NCBI RefSeq assembly: GCF_000276665.1
Contig: NW_004955475.1
Span: 5,292,710-5,356,709 of the forward strand
DNA length: 64,000 nt
Direction: 5' to 3'
Source: Chinchilla lanigera
Lineage: Eukaryota > Chordata > Mammalia > Rodentia > Chinchillidae
The notes under the pieces were generated by a model. That model made no database searches. It was not told where the DNA came from and worked only from the letters and a program-made list of their open reading frames with translations. The translations under genes were made by a program, and so were the position numbers. Below are positions 34,651-44,890 of this stretch, one piece after another (the stretch's first letter is position 1; every line of letters begins with the position of its first letter).

Positions 34651-34794
34651 TGATAAATGTCTTATTTCCCTAAATCTCTTTCATCACATTTTTTCCTTTA
34701 AGTATTTAAGATCAAAGAATTTTAGGACCCTCTTAGGCTCTATCACTAATTTGTAGTGGGCCCCCTAATCTGTTCTAGCTCTGTATGATTTTAT

Positions 34795-34952
34795 CTTTTT
34801 ATTTCTTTGAAATGGAGCCTTGCTATGTAGTCACAGACTATGTGTTCTTGAACTCACTATGTAACCAAGGCTGGTCTCAAACTCTTCATCTGCCTGCCTC
34901 TACCTCTGCCTCCAAGTGTTGGAATTTATAGATATGTGACTCCACACCAGCA
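34795..34952 (-). repeat. B1 SINE
   Basis: TTTGAAATGGAGCCTTGCTATGTAGTCACAG...AACTCACTATGTAACCAAGGCTGGTCTCAAACTC, ending near GTGTTGGAATTTATAGATATGTGACTCC, a diverged B1 complement. Confidence 0.85.
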
Positions 34953-35995
34953 TGAAATTTTTAATAGATGAAAAAAGTAATACTTGAAACAGTGATACCC
35001 ATGATTGATCTAGTTGGTGGTGAACTCACCATGCCTTCTGCTGCCGTGTCTTGGGTGGAGGTGAGCGATTGATTTGAGAATCCTTGTGGGTGTGTCTGTT
35101 GCTTTGTAAAGGGGAACTCACGTTCTGGGGAGCTTTGAAAGTCCCAAGGCATGAGGCAGTGAAGAAAAAAGAGAAGAAATGTATGAGACCCAGGGTATAA
35201 AAGGTGGTTTTGGAGTGGGAAGAACAGAGGATGTGCAGAGGAGAAAATGATTAAAGGAACCCTTACTCAAGAGGACAAAAGTTTGTGAAATCAGTGGGTC
35301 CCTGGCCTTTTGCAGAACCCTTGCAGCGGTGGCTGGGGCCTACTGCAGGCCCTTACGGTGTGGGTAGCTTTCACTTCCTCTTTGTGTGTATGTGGGGTGG
35401 GGAAGGAGGTGCAGGTGCAGGGGGATCGTATTCTGGTTGCCCCTTCGGGTCTATCTGTAGGTGAACAGGTATGGCTTGAAGCATGTTGTAGTGGACTCCC
35501 TCAGTTCTGGATATTGGCTCCCATAATGACTATGGGAGCTGAGGCAAGGAGTGCTCATTAAACAAAGCTCATGCCTTTGAGCTGTGGGTTGTGGGAATAG
35601 TCAGCTTCCTACCTGCATCTTGTACCTAGCCAGTTTGTCTGGCTTTGTCTTCAGGGATTTCTGTTTCTGCCTGTGGTATACATTTCTCTAAAAGCTGATG
35701 AGCTGGAACCTAACACCAACTTGGTGAGAAGGTTTATAATTTATTTTTTCTTTGGATAGATTCTGGAAAGAAGGTCAGGAAGCTGGAAAAGGAGGTCTTA
35801 GTCATTAATTTCATGCTTTTGGGAGAGTATTCACTGGCTATAGGTTTTTCTGTGGCATTTGATAGTCACGCATTGTTTCTTGCCTTATGTCTTTGTACAT
35901 GCCGTGTCTCTATCCAGGACACCACAGGAACTTTTTTTCCCTTTAACCTTTTTTCAATGACAGTTTTATTTATCCTTCGGGACACATTAGCTCTT

Positions 35996-36012
35996 TTTTT
36001 TTTTTTTTTTTC
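35996..36012 (-). repeat. Poly(T)-only insertion with target duplication
   Basis: About 16 T residues plus one C lie between direct repeats CACATTAGCTCTT (35983-35995 and 36013-36025). On the minus strand this is a G followed by an A-tail, with no element body. Confidence 0.65.
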
Positions 36013-36117
36013 CACATTAGCTCTTTCTCTTGAAATCTGCTTTCTCATCTCCTTTGTTTTCCCACTCACTTTCCCGTTATGGTCTTGGTGTCCCGTCTTT
36101 GTGTTGCCACAGTTGCT

Positions 36118-36121
<4 letters not shown>

Positions 36122-36151
<30 letters not shown>

Positions 36152-36235
36152 TTTTTTCTCCGGTACCGGGAACCGAACTCATGACCTTGCGCTTGCCAGG
36201 CAGGCGCTTTTGCCGCTGAGCTAAATCCCCAGCCC
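36122..36235 (-). repeat. Young ID SINE
   Basis: A roughly 29-base T run, CTCCGGTACCGGGAACCGAA, CTTGCCAGGCAGGCGCTTTT and GAGCTAAATCCCCAGCCC. Target duplication CAGTTGCTTCTT lies at 36110-36121 and 36236-36247. Confidence 0.95.
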
Positions 36236-36339
36236 CAGTTGCTTCTTATTGTCTGTATCACTGCCTGTGCTGTATGGAGTGGAATTACTCATTTACATAT
36301 CTACAAGTTACCTTCCTCCAACAAAAGTTCATCTCAATC

Positions 36340-36369
36340 TATCTCTGTCTCTGTCTTTGTCCCTGTCTC

Positions 36370-36427
<58 letters not shown>
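36340..36427. repeat. Compound microsatellite (CTGT)n(CT)n(CA)n
   Basis: Successive CTGT, CT and CA blocks, about 88 bp. Confidence 0.93.
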
Positions 36428-36673
36428 GAGTCATCTTGAGGCCTGGTCTATCCCGAGTGTCTGATAACTTGATAGTATATAGAACCAATATGTGTGTATA
36501 TGTTTGTGTTTCAATGTGGGTTTTCTTTGAAACATCTGAAGTAGGTAAAAGGTGGATTTATTTGCTATTCCAATTTAATAACAAGAAACATTAGTACAAT
36601 TTTAGTTTTTTTTTTTCTTTTTGCATTATAGAATAATGTAGGTTGTCTGGGCCAGTAGAGAAGCTTTTGTGTA

Positions 36674-37022
36674 CAGTAAATGCCCGACTTCCAAACGAGT
36701 TCTGTTCTGGGAGAACGTTTGTAAATTGAATTCTTTTGTAAGTCTGCCAAAGTGAGTCTTATACTCCTTTGACACAGATATACAATATATATATATTACT
36801 TTGCTCTTCCTAGCAGTCCCCTCCATATCACAACTGCTTTTCTACTTTCGAATATCCTGGGCTCTGATTAAACACTGTACTATAGTACACTATCACACAC
36901 AGCAGCGCAGCTACATAAGCTACTTCCACTATTTGTTCAGCTCTATGAATGTTCCTAAGGCAAGGTCTGTCTGTATGTGTGAAAATTCACATGTTGAATG
37001 TTTATAAATTGGGGACTTACTG
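36674..37022. mobile_element. Tigger-like (Tc1/mariner) non-autonomous transposon
   Basis: It begins CAGTAAATGCCCGACTTCC. The far end, reverse-complemented, begins CAGTAAGTCCCCAATTTAT; 17 of the first 24 bases match. Both ends are flanked by TA (36672-36673, 37023-37024), the Tc1/mariner target. Length 349 bp, no coding capacity. The family name is not certain. Confidence 0.7.
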
Positions 37023-37024
37023 TA

Positions 37025-39339
37025 ATTTCTGTAGAGATTCTGATTCTGATTGGGCTTTTCCTGAAGCTTTCTGAAGAAACCAAACCAAATTTGGGATGAT
37101 GGAAAGAAAGGTTCATGGTCTACCCAAAGAACTGACCTGTGTCTGCATGGGGTGTGGTGAGCTAGGTGGGTTCATGTGTGCTCACCTCAGCATTAGGGAG
37201 TACAAATGTGTGTGTTTGTGGTGTGAGGGTGCTAAAAACTCTGGTATTGTTGCTGGATAGGTTAAATAGTTTTTACTGTCTTCGGTAAATTGGTAGCAGA
37301 GTTTGTGGTCTGGAGGGCAAGATGTGGCTTTATCAACTCAAATAATAAAAGGAAGAAAAAGAAAGAAAGAAAAGCCAGCTTTTAGAGAAGTTATAGCAAG
37401 TTATGTAGAGACAAAAACTAGTAAGTTGGATGCTATGTAGTCTCTTACCTCCCTCCTGAGGGAATTTTCCAAGCAATCATAGATCCGCAGAGGCTGAAGG
37501 CGTTATTTGTGCTATCTGTATTGTATCTCTGCCTCCAGGATGGTGGTCATGATAAAAATGAAGGCTGTAATCCAGGGGCTATAAAGAGACACTAGCAGCA
37601 AATCAGCCTTCAGCACGTCCACTGGAGGTAGGTATTTTTGACAGTCTGTGTTTTCTTAAGGCCTATGTGATACACCTTGTCCCTTGAGTCAGGCGAGTGT
37701 TGGGTTGGGCTGCCAGATTGTGTAAAGAGCTGTAGGCTTCCAGTTTAGGGATGGTGAACCCGAGTCCTTCTTACAAGCTCAGCGAAGGATTATACCACAG
37801 TAAAAGGTCTGCTCTTAATGAGGCAATGTTCAGGAATAGCATCTGCCTTCTGCTTTCTCATGTTAGATGAATGAGGCGATCTTCCATGAATATTTAGATG
37901 GAATGTTCAGCTACATTCTTTGCTGTGTTTACAATCTGGGAAAGGAACACAAGTGGGGGAGCTAGGGAGTAAGCTGGTTAAAAAGGAGTGAAGAGAGATT
38001 CAGCAGTGACTGGGCCTGTGGTATCCTGCCCCTTCTTTGAGTTTGTTGGAGGACCTGGCCCTATAGGTTTGAAGCCATTTTATTTTTCCAAGTGGCCAAA
38101 GCCACTGCAGGCCCATTAAATCATGCTGTGTTAGCAGAAACACCGATACTAGCATCTAAAACCCGTGTGTAGGCAGACTTGAGTGACATTTGAGAGCTTC
38201 TTTTAAAATATAGTTTTATTGTAGTTTTGCGTCATCTGGTTCATTAAGTAAGGGAGAACACTGGCATGTTCTCTTCCAGTGTCCAAATGTAGAAGAAATG
38301 CAGAAGTGTTTCCAGAAAATTCATTTTCCCAGAAGTACTTTGTCCTATCACCCTCTTTCTGTAGGAATGGATCCCAATGTGAATGATGCTACCAGTGCTA
38401 GCTAGTCATCCTTCCTGTCTCCCATCTGGGAAACTGTGAGATTAATTCTAGATCACTCAGCCTGATCAGACAGAGAACACCAGCTCCCTACTCAGTCAAC
38501 CAAAGCCTCCAGTGAGAGGAAGTTTGCTAATGACATTATCTTTCCCCAGGCAACCACGTGTTCTCTGAGAACAGGATGTGGGAAGGGCTGGGTCCCAGTC
38601 ACAGGGTATGGGGCGGTGCGGGAAAGTAGAGTGTTGGTGCCTGCCTCCTTGGCTTTGAGAGGCTCAGAGGAGCCCCTTTTTTCTTAAGTGTTCACTCATG
38701 TGTACGCCCCTGCCACTGGCATGTCTGTATTCTTACCCCAGGAAGACTGTACTTGAGAAATATATCTGTATGAAGCCCAGCTCTTTGACCTGCAGGAGCT
38801 CAGTGGCATGGAATGGGTGATTTGAGGGCTACTCCCTGTACCAGCCTATGCCTTGTGAGTCCTGCAGCCATAGGACATTTGGGCCAAGCATTTTTTGTTG
38901 AGGTGGACCCCAGGAGACAATGGGGCAGCTTTGCTGCTCTTCCTCTGCGCCTTAAGTGGTTGCTTCCCCCAGATGGCTCCTTACCACACTGAGGTGATTT
39001 GCATGTTCTGTTTCCTTTTAGGCCCCAACTTCTTCCTACCCCCACTGCTTTTGCTGGGGACCTTTGGAGATGTGTTGCCTGGGGTGGGGAAAAGAGGATG
39101 TAGCTAGCTTCCTGTCTAAGAAAGGGTGGGGCACCTGCCTTCCTGCCTGCCTGCCTGCCTGCCTGCTCACCCGGCTGCCATTCACCCAGTGCTTGAGGAA
39201 CTGGCTGAAGAGTTCATTTCAGAGTCACCAGAGGATGAGGGGAATCTGGGGTGTAGGGATGAGGCTTTGCTCATGCTGACCGCTCTGCACAGTGGGGATG
39301 GCTAGGCCCCCTTTTGCTGGAGTCACAGTGCTAAAAACA
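37025..39339. other. Intron 1 stretch, mostly unique
   Basis: Apart from a short (TGCC)n run (about 39140-39166) nothing is assignable. The 38600-39060 part is relatively GC-rich. Enhancers could lie here but cannot be called from sequence alone. Confidence 0.45.
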
Positions 39340-39470
39340 TTTTTAGAAGCCAGCTAGTCTACTACCTCATGTTATAGGTGGGGGAACAGAGGGCCTAGAG
39401 AGTCTTAGAGTTCCCATAAAGAATCAGTGGCAGAGCTAAGTGAGTGGAATTCTAGGTCAGACCTGGGATT
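39340..39470 (-). repeat. MIR-like remnant
   Basis: GTTATAGGTGGGGGAACAGAGGGCCTAGAGAGTC...AGTGGCAGAGCTAAGTGAGTGG resembles the MIR core complement. Confidence 0.6.
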
Positions 39471-40309
39471 CTCTCTCTCTCTCTCCAAGCTGCTAATCTA
39501 ATGGGTTGCAGACTCTTTGGCTAAGCTGCCTGCAAAACTGTAGCCCATATTCAACCAGAACAGCTTTTTTTTTTATGTACTTCATATTTTGAAGTTTTGT
39601 ACAATTTTCTATTTGTGAGGGTAATGAGGCACAAAGCTGCTAAAATGTAAAAATATCAGAAGCCGCTAAGTAAGCCACCAGTATAGTTGAGGCATTCAGA
39701 CCTGGAGGGAGAGGAAAATGTCATAAGGTTACTAGGACCAGACCCAATCTCTGGATGAACATTCTTGGGTAGTTGGTCCCAGCCAGTTGTGTGGCTGCCT
39801 CTGTCACGAGCAGGACTACCCCTCCCATGTGCTGCCTTGTTCTTTTCCCACCTCAAGGAGAACCCCTCTTACAGTACCCTAAGATAAGGGTGGAGGTCAG
39901 AGGCCACTAGATTGCTCGGATGAAGTTAACGATAATGGGCAAGACTTTGGAAGAATCCTCTGTGACCTTAAATGAGAAACTTGGAAGGGCAAACAATAGT
40001 ATATTGATAGTTGAGGAGACCTGGATTCTGGTATTGTTTCCGTGGTCAAGTAAGTTGTTTGTTTCATTTTGTTTTGTTTTTCTACCTCACTGAGACTGTT
40101 TCTCCCTTCTGTAAAATGGTGCTTGTCTCTGCCTTGCCATTGATATGGAGTTGAACCCTGTGAGAGAATATGTGTAGGCAAGTGTCTTTTACACAGGAGA
40201 GGACTGCACACAGGGTGATAGGATGATTATTGTATACAGGTAGGTCAGAGACTTGGGAAAAATTTGGCTTGATACTGAGGTTGCAGGAGAAGGAAGCTAA
40301 AATTGACCA

Positions 40310-40490
40310 AACATTTACTATAAACCAACTACTTTCCTGTAAGTAGTGGAGATAATGCTGTCCTCACAACAGTCCCATGAGGTAGGCATTATTATTCTCA
40401 TTTTATTTATAGGGAAACTGAAGCTTCCATTCTAGGGGATTATAATGTCTCAGGGTCTCACGTTAGAGCCCTTGGTCTCTGTCAGGTATT
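40310..40490 (-). repeat. MIR-like remnant
   Basis: CTCACAACAGTCCCATGAGGTAGGCATTATTATTCTCATTTTATTTATAGGGAAACTGAAGC is the complement of the MIR right half. Confidence 0.8.
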
Positions 40491-41417
40491 TATGAAGAAC
40501 CGTTAACAATGCGCTGTAGTTTCTACTGGGCCTTTCCAGACCACTCCCTGACCCATCCCAGCCTCTCTGTGTGGGGATGAGGATATCTCTTACTGCTTTT
40601 ATGGGTCAGGTCTGCATTCTTAACCTTCAGCTTTCCTTGGTGATATACCAGGCACAGTTAGGTACCGTTTTATCTTTTAAGTGATGAGAAGCCCTTTGGG
40701 TCAGCTACTTTTTGGCTGACAGGAGGAGCCTCCTGCTACCCTGAAGTGCTGGTGAGGAAAGCCAGGGATTTGTAGCTAGCCAGAGAGACCTGGCGTTTGG
40801 TCATTAGCTGAAAGATGGTTGCTTCCCTTCTCTGGAACTCAGTTTCTTCATTTGCAAAATGGGTTTAAGGATGTTTATTTGGATGTGTTTCATGTGTGAT
40901 GCTGTGGCTGTAAATTTTTGAATTAACTATCTGATAAAGTCATTTGTACTGTTTGGCAGTTCCCATTGTAAAAAAACATTCCCACTATGTTCAATATCAC
41001 GCTAATAACATAAAGCCCTTGATGGAGAAGTTGGGAAGAAATATGCACGATCATCTCTAGTGTAACCTAGTTCCAGTGTACCATTGCTATCACACTTATC
41101 TTAAACTCGCTTCCTCCCCTCTCCAACCTGTGTAAATGAAGCATTCTCTCACCATGCCTCTTCTTAAGTTCCTAGGGCATCCAGGGACATCGTTTAAGGT
41201 CTGCTCCTTTACTGACAGTTCTCCCAGGAAAGTGAAAGAGGAGGTGTGTCCAACCTGTGGCCTGTTATTTTTTTAAATCCACATTTTTTTTTGAGTGGAG
41301 AGGAATTAGCTTGGGCCACATATAAAATATATATATAGTTAATGTATATAAGTAATAAAACTTCTTTTTAATTTTTTAAATTATAACTGTTTAAAAGAGG
41401 TTGCTTCAGTGTTTAAA
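40491..41417. other. Intron 1 stretch, weak MIR trace
   Basis: A plus-strand MIR-like segment at about 40780-40900 (GGAACTCAGTTTCTTCATTTGCAAAATGGG). An AT-rich tract lies at about 41315-41400. Otherwise nothing. Confidence 0.45.
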
Positions 41418-41622
41418 AGGCTGAGAAGTCATCTGGGAATGGCATGCCTGTAACCCTAGCAATCTGGGAACCTGAGGCGGAAGGATAACAAGTTCCAGTC
41501 CAGCCTGGGCAACTTACTAACTTAGTTAAACCCTGTCTCAATGAAAAACAAAAAAAAGAGGGCTGGAGATGTAGCTCAGTGTTAAGGTCCTCTGAGTTCA
41601 ATCCTCAGTATGGAAAAAAAGG
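41418..41622 (+). repeat. B1-dID dimeric SINE
   Basis: B1 part (GGCATGCCTGTAACCCTAGCAATCTGGGAACCTGAGGCGG...CAGCCTGGGCAACTTAC), an A-rich linker, then GGCTGGAGATGTAGCTCAGT and GAGTTCAATCCTCAGTATGG. Confidence 0.9.
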
Positions 41623-41954
41623 CAGAGGACTCTGATTGGGGCACTAATTGATGAATTTTGATCAATATATGTTGGCTGATGAGGTATACGCACCAGCCGT
41701 TTCCTCCTTCTGTCTGGTTCTTGATTAGATAGGAACGTGGTTGAACATCTTGGACAATGACCCAAAAGTTTGGTGCAATTAGCTTTCAGATTGGAATGGC
41801 AAAGTCTCTGCTCCTTCATGCCTACAGAGCCAGCTCTGCTGGGTACCAACCTCAAGGTCCCAATCTTGGGGATCTCTGGGCTGGAAGCATTTTGAAGGGC
41901 TATGCTTCTGCTTATATGCTCTCATCTCACCTGCTTCTGTACTCCAGGCTGTTT

Positions 41955-42100
41955 CTTTAAATTTGCCAGACAGTAAGAATCACCTGAGGTAGTTGTTGAA
42001 CTATGAATTCCCAAGTCCTTCCTCTGGAGAGTGAGCCTGGGATGGAGGGGTCCAAGAATCTGAACTTTTGACAGGTGCCTCAAAGGATTCTTACAATCAG
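41955..42100. mobile_element. MER5-like hAT-Charlie remnant
   Basis: CAGTAAGAATCACCTGAGGTAGTTGTTGAA...CTGAACTTTTGACAGGTGCCTCAAAGGATTCTTACAATCAG has inverted ends (GTAAGAATC / GATTCTTAC) and the MER5 layout. Confidence 0.6.
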
Positions 42101-42524
42101 TTAAATCTGGGAAACCCCTCATTAGCACCCCACAACAGGTGGGCATCGTTTTTCCATTTTATAAGTGGGATGTGAGATTTGAGAGCTCATGGCCTGTTAT
42201 TGATGGAGCTGGATCTTGATTTTGAGAACATAAAGCCACATTCCTCTTACTGCAGAGATACTATTTTAGTGCACAGTAGTGTCTGTGGTGGTGATTAGTG
42301 ATGATTACTGGTAGGGAGGAGCAGGTGTAATCCTTGAGCGACTTTACAAACAAGGAGACCAGGGTGCAGAGGGATTTAGGGGTGGTAGCACCACTGATTA
42401 CATTGTTGAGTGTTTTGTGGGTGTGGATTATATTCACCCTGGAGAACCATTTACACTGCCCAACAGCCCTGATGTTGTTGTAGTTGCTCTTACTTGCTGT
42501 TTCTTTTCGGTCAGAGAGTCTAGC

Positions 42525-42525
<1 letters not shown>

Positions 42526-42564
<39 letters not shown>
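42526..42564. repeat. (ATT)n microsatellite
   Basis: About 13 uninterrupted ATT units abutting the 3' tail side of the following minus-strand SINE. Confidence 0.95.
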
Positions 42565-42565
42565 T

Positions 42566-42751
42566 GGACAGTACTGGAGATTGAACCCAGAGCCTTCATA
42601 CTGAGCTACATCCCAAGCAAGCCCTTTTTGATTTTTTATTTTGAAAAGAGATAGGTGGCTATATTGCTCAGTCTGGTCTCAAACTTGCACTCTTCCTGCC
42701 TCATCCTCCCAGAGTGCTGGGATCACAGGAATGTGCTGCCATACCTGACTT
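42566..42751 (-). repeat. B1-dID dimeric SINE
   Basis: ID complement (CAGTACTGGAGATTGAACCCAGAGCC...GAGCTACATCCC), a T-rich linker, then a B1 complement (to GTGCTGGGATCACAGGAATGTGC). Confidence 0.88.
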
Positions 42752-42879
42752 CCTTCTAGCCATTTTAGCATTAGTTCATGAGAGATTCATTGGTTCAGGA
42801 AGCTATAATCTACAATTATAGATTATAATCTATAATCTTCCAAATCTGACTGGTCTTTGAAATTATATGAATCTGTGGA

Positions 42880-43000
42880 CTTCTGATGGGTAGGCCCTAC
42901 TTGTGAACTAAGAAATCAGAATTTCTGTGGATGAGGCCAGGAAATTTGTATTTTAAAAAAATTACCTCAGGCAATTCTGATAATCCATTTTGCCAAACCA
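42880..43000. mobile_element. MER5-like hAT-Charlie remnant
   Basis: GAAATCAGAATTTCTGTGGATGAGGCCAGGAAATTTGTATTTTAAAAAAATTACCTCAGGCAATTCTGAT follows the MER5 consensus layout. Confidence 0.6.
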
Positions 43001-43566
43001 GTTTGTAATCTTTGGGATGCTATCTGGGGGAGTTTGGAAGTTTTAGTGGGTTGGTGGTTTGAAGGATGGGGGACATGGCTAGAGAAATGGCCAGACAGAA
43101 TCCGGAATAAGGAAGGGTCAGGTAGTCTTTGAAAAGGATAGAGTAGATGCTCTGTTGTGCTTTATTTTCTCTTAGGGCTCTGCTTCTTAGGGGAAATCTC
43201 TATCCCTCTCAAGAGAGAAAGCGCATAAAATAATGCAGGTATAAGTGTGTGTCTTACAGTTGTGCATGGCTTCATATTGTCTAAGCCAACTAAAAATTTA
43301 ATTACATTTTAGACTTTGCCCCCAAAGGAAAAAGTCATTTATGCTAGCAGGGCTCTTTAGAAGTTTACTTGGGCAGCTCCTCATCTTTTATAGTCACAGG
43401 TTTTTGTTTTAAATCATGCTTATCAGACAGGATATTTGTAGTAAAATGGCTGAAAGGGGAGGAGTTATTTATCACATTCTAGTTATAATGTGCCAAGTAC
43501 TTACAAGGGACCTCATAATGAGATTGATATTATTAGGCCCATTTTATACATTAGGCCCATTTATAC
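43001..43566. other. Intron 1 stretch, nothing recognised
   Basis: No assignable element. ATTAGGCCCATTTTATACATTAGGCCCATTTATACA near 43530-43570 is a local direct duplication. Confidence 0.45.
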
Positions 43567-43646
43567 ATTTTTTTTCACCTGTAGTGCTGGGGATTGAACC
43601 CAGGGCCTCAGGCATTGGAGGCCAGGACTCTACCGCTGCCAGCCCC
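43567..43646 (-). repeat. ID-like SINE, older subtype
   Basis: TGCTGGGGATTGAACCCAGGGCCTCAGGCATTGG...CTACCGCTGCCAGCCCC is an ID-type complement with a different B-box end (GATTGAACCC) from the young copies. Confidence 0.7.
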
Positions 43647-43714
43647 AAAACCAGGTTGCATGGTAGTTAAAAAGCCAACCTTATCTCAACCCTGGGGTTA
43701 AAAATAGAGCTGTT

Positions 43715-43890
43715 GGTTGTTGTTGGATGTTGAGGATTTAACTCCAGGAGCACTGAGCTACATCTCCAGCCCTGTTTTATTTGTTAATTTTCAGAGAGGG
43801 TCTTGCCAAGTTTCCCAGGCTGTCTTCATTCTTGTGATCTTACCTCAGCCTCCTGAGCTTGGATTACATGTGTGTAACACCACACTTGGC
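43715..43890 (-). repeat. B1-dID dimeric SINE
   Basis: ID complement (GGATTTAACTCCAGGAGCACTGAGCTACATCTCCAGCCC), a linker, then a B1 complement (GGGTCTTGCCAAGTTTCCCAGGCTG ... GGATTACATGTGTGTAACACC). Confidence 0.85.
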
Positions 43891-44414
43891 AAAAGCAGAG
43901 CTTTTTAACTAGGCCTGGAACCCTCCTGTCCCTGCGTAGTTGGCTGATTCTGGCTTCAGTGGTTTTAAGACCCAGGAAACTGGCAGGGCCTAAGTCCCAT
44001 GAGCAATCGAAGGAACTCAAGGTAGGGCATAGATCAGCTCCACAGTGCTTCAGAGCTGCGGCGCTGGAGGTTGCTGGGCTGTGTTCCTGAACAGAGAGAG
44101 CAGAGCCCTCTTCTGGCGCTCCACGCATATCTGGCATCTTACAGGCAGCCAAAAATGGTTTGTGTCTCCAGTCTACAAATACTTCCTGTGAAACTTGCAG
44201 GCAGGAAGCTGGGTCAAGCAGAGAGTGAAGCCAGCTGGGTGTGGCCACAGAGAGCAGCTTCGTCCATTTGAAAACTTACTTCATTAACACCGGGCCTTTT
44301 CCTTTTTATTTCGGTACCTTCGAAGTTTTATGGAAATTGAAAGAACCTATTGTTTTTGGCTGCCTGGAAGCAGATCTGTTCCTCAAATTGTTGCTTTTTT
44401 TTTCCCTATTATTA
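43891..44414. other. Intron 1 stretch, nothing recognised
   Basis: The open frame on the complement (43826-44248) partly translates the SINE and has no domain of its own. Confidence 0.45.
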
Positions 44415-44502
44415 TAAGAGATTTAGTGACTTAGCAAGGCTTTGTCCCAAAACAAAAAAAAAAAGGCTGGGGAGTTTAATCTCTAGTACCTAAATAAATA
44501 AA
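44415..44502 (+). repeat. B1-dID fragment
   Basis: AGTGACTTAGCAAGGCTTTGTCCCAAAACAAAA, then GGCTGGGGAGTTTAATCTCTAGTACC and an AAATA tail: the junction part of a dimer. Confidence 0.7.
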
Positions 44503-44764
44503 TAGTCAGTCACTCTCCTGACAATGGGTGGTGGTAAATATCTCAGGCTGAAAGGCCTTCCCTTTGTTGAAAGCTAGGTTTCCAAGCAGTTTCCGCTTGG
44601 AGTTTTTTATGGAAGCAAGCTGGTCTATCCTCCTCCATATAGTTTGTTTATAGCCACGGTGGTATGTATGAAGTATCTGTTTCCTCTGTTTTCTAAGAGC
44701 CAGGGTGGTACTATGGCTTATTAAGTAGGTTATTGATAAACAAGCACATTTTTCATCCCTGATC

Positions 44765-44890
44765 TCTTACTTCCTAGGAGCTGTGTGGCCCTGGGACAGT
44801 ATGTTCCTATCTCTGGACCTCAGTTTCCCTAGTTGTGTATTGCTGGGTTTGAGTCGTGATCTCTGAGGTCCATTTCTGATCTGACAGTTT
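44765..44890 (+). repeat. MIR-like remnant
   Basis: GCTGTGTGGCCCTGGGACAGTATGTTCCTATCTCTGGACCTCAGTTTCCC matches the MIR core. Confidence 0.75.

Noticed and set aside
36340..36427. Tandem CTGT/CT/CA blocks as a CRISPR-like array
   Set aside because: A compound microsatellite with no spacers; the genome is mammalian.
42801..42845. TATAATCTACAATTATAGATTATAATC as a designed hairpin or regulatory palindrome
   Set aside because: Short AT-rich self-complementarity expected by chance beside a decayed repeat.
43826..44248. 140-codon minus-strand open frame
   Set aside because: Partly translates a B1-dID complement; the rest has no domain.
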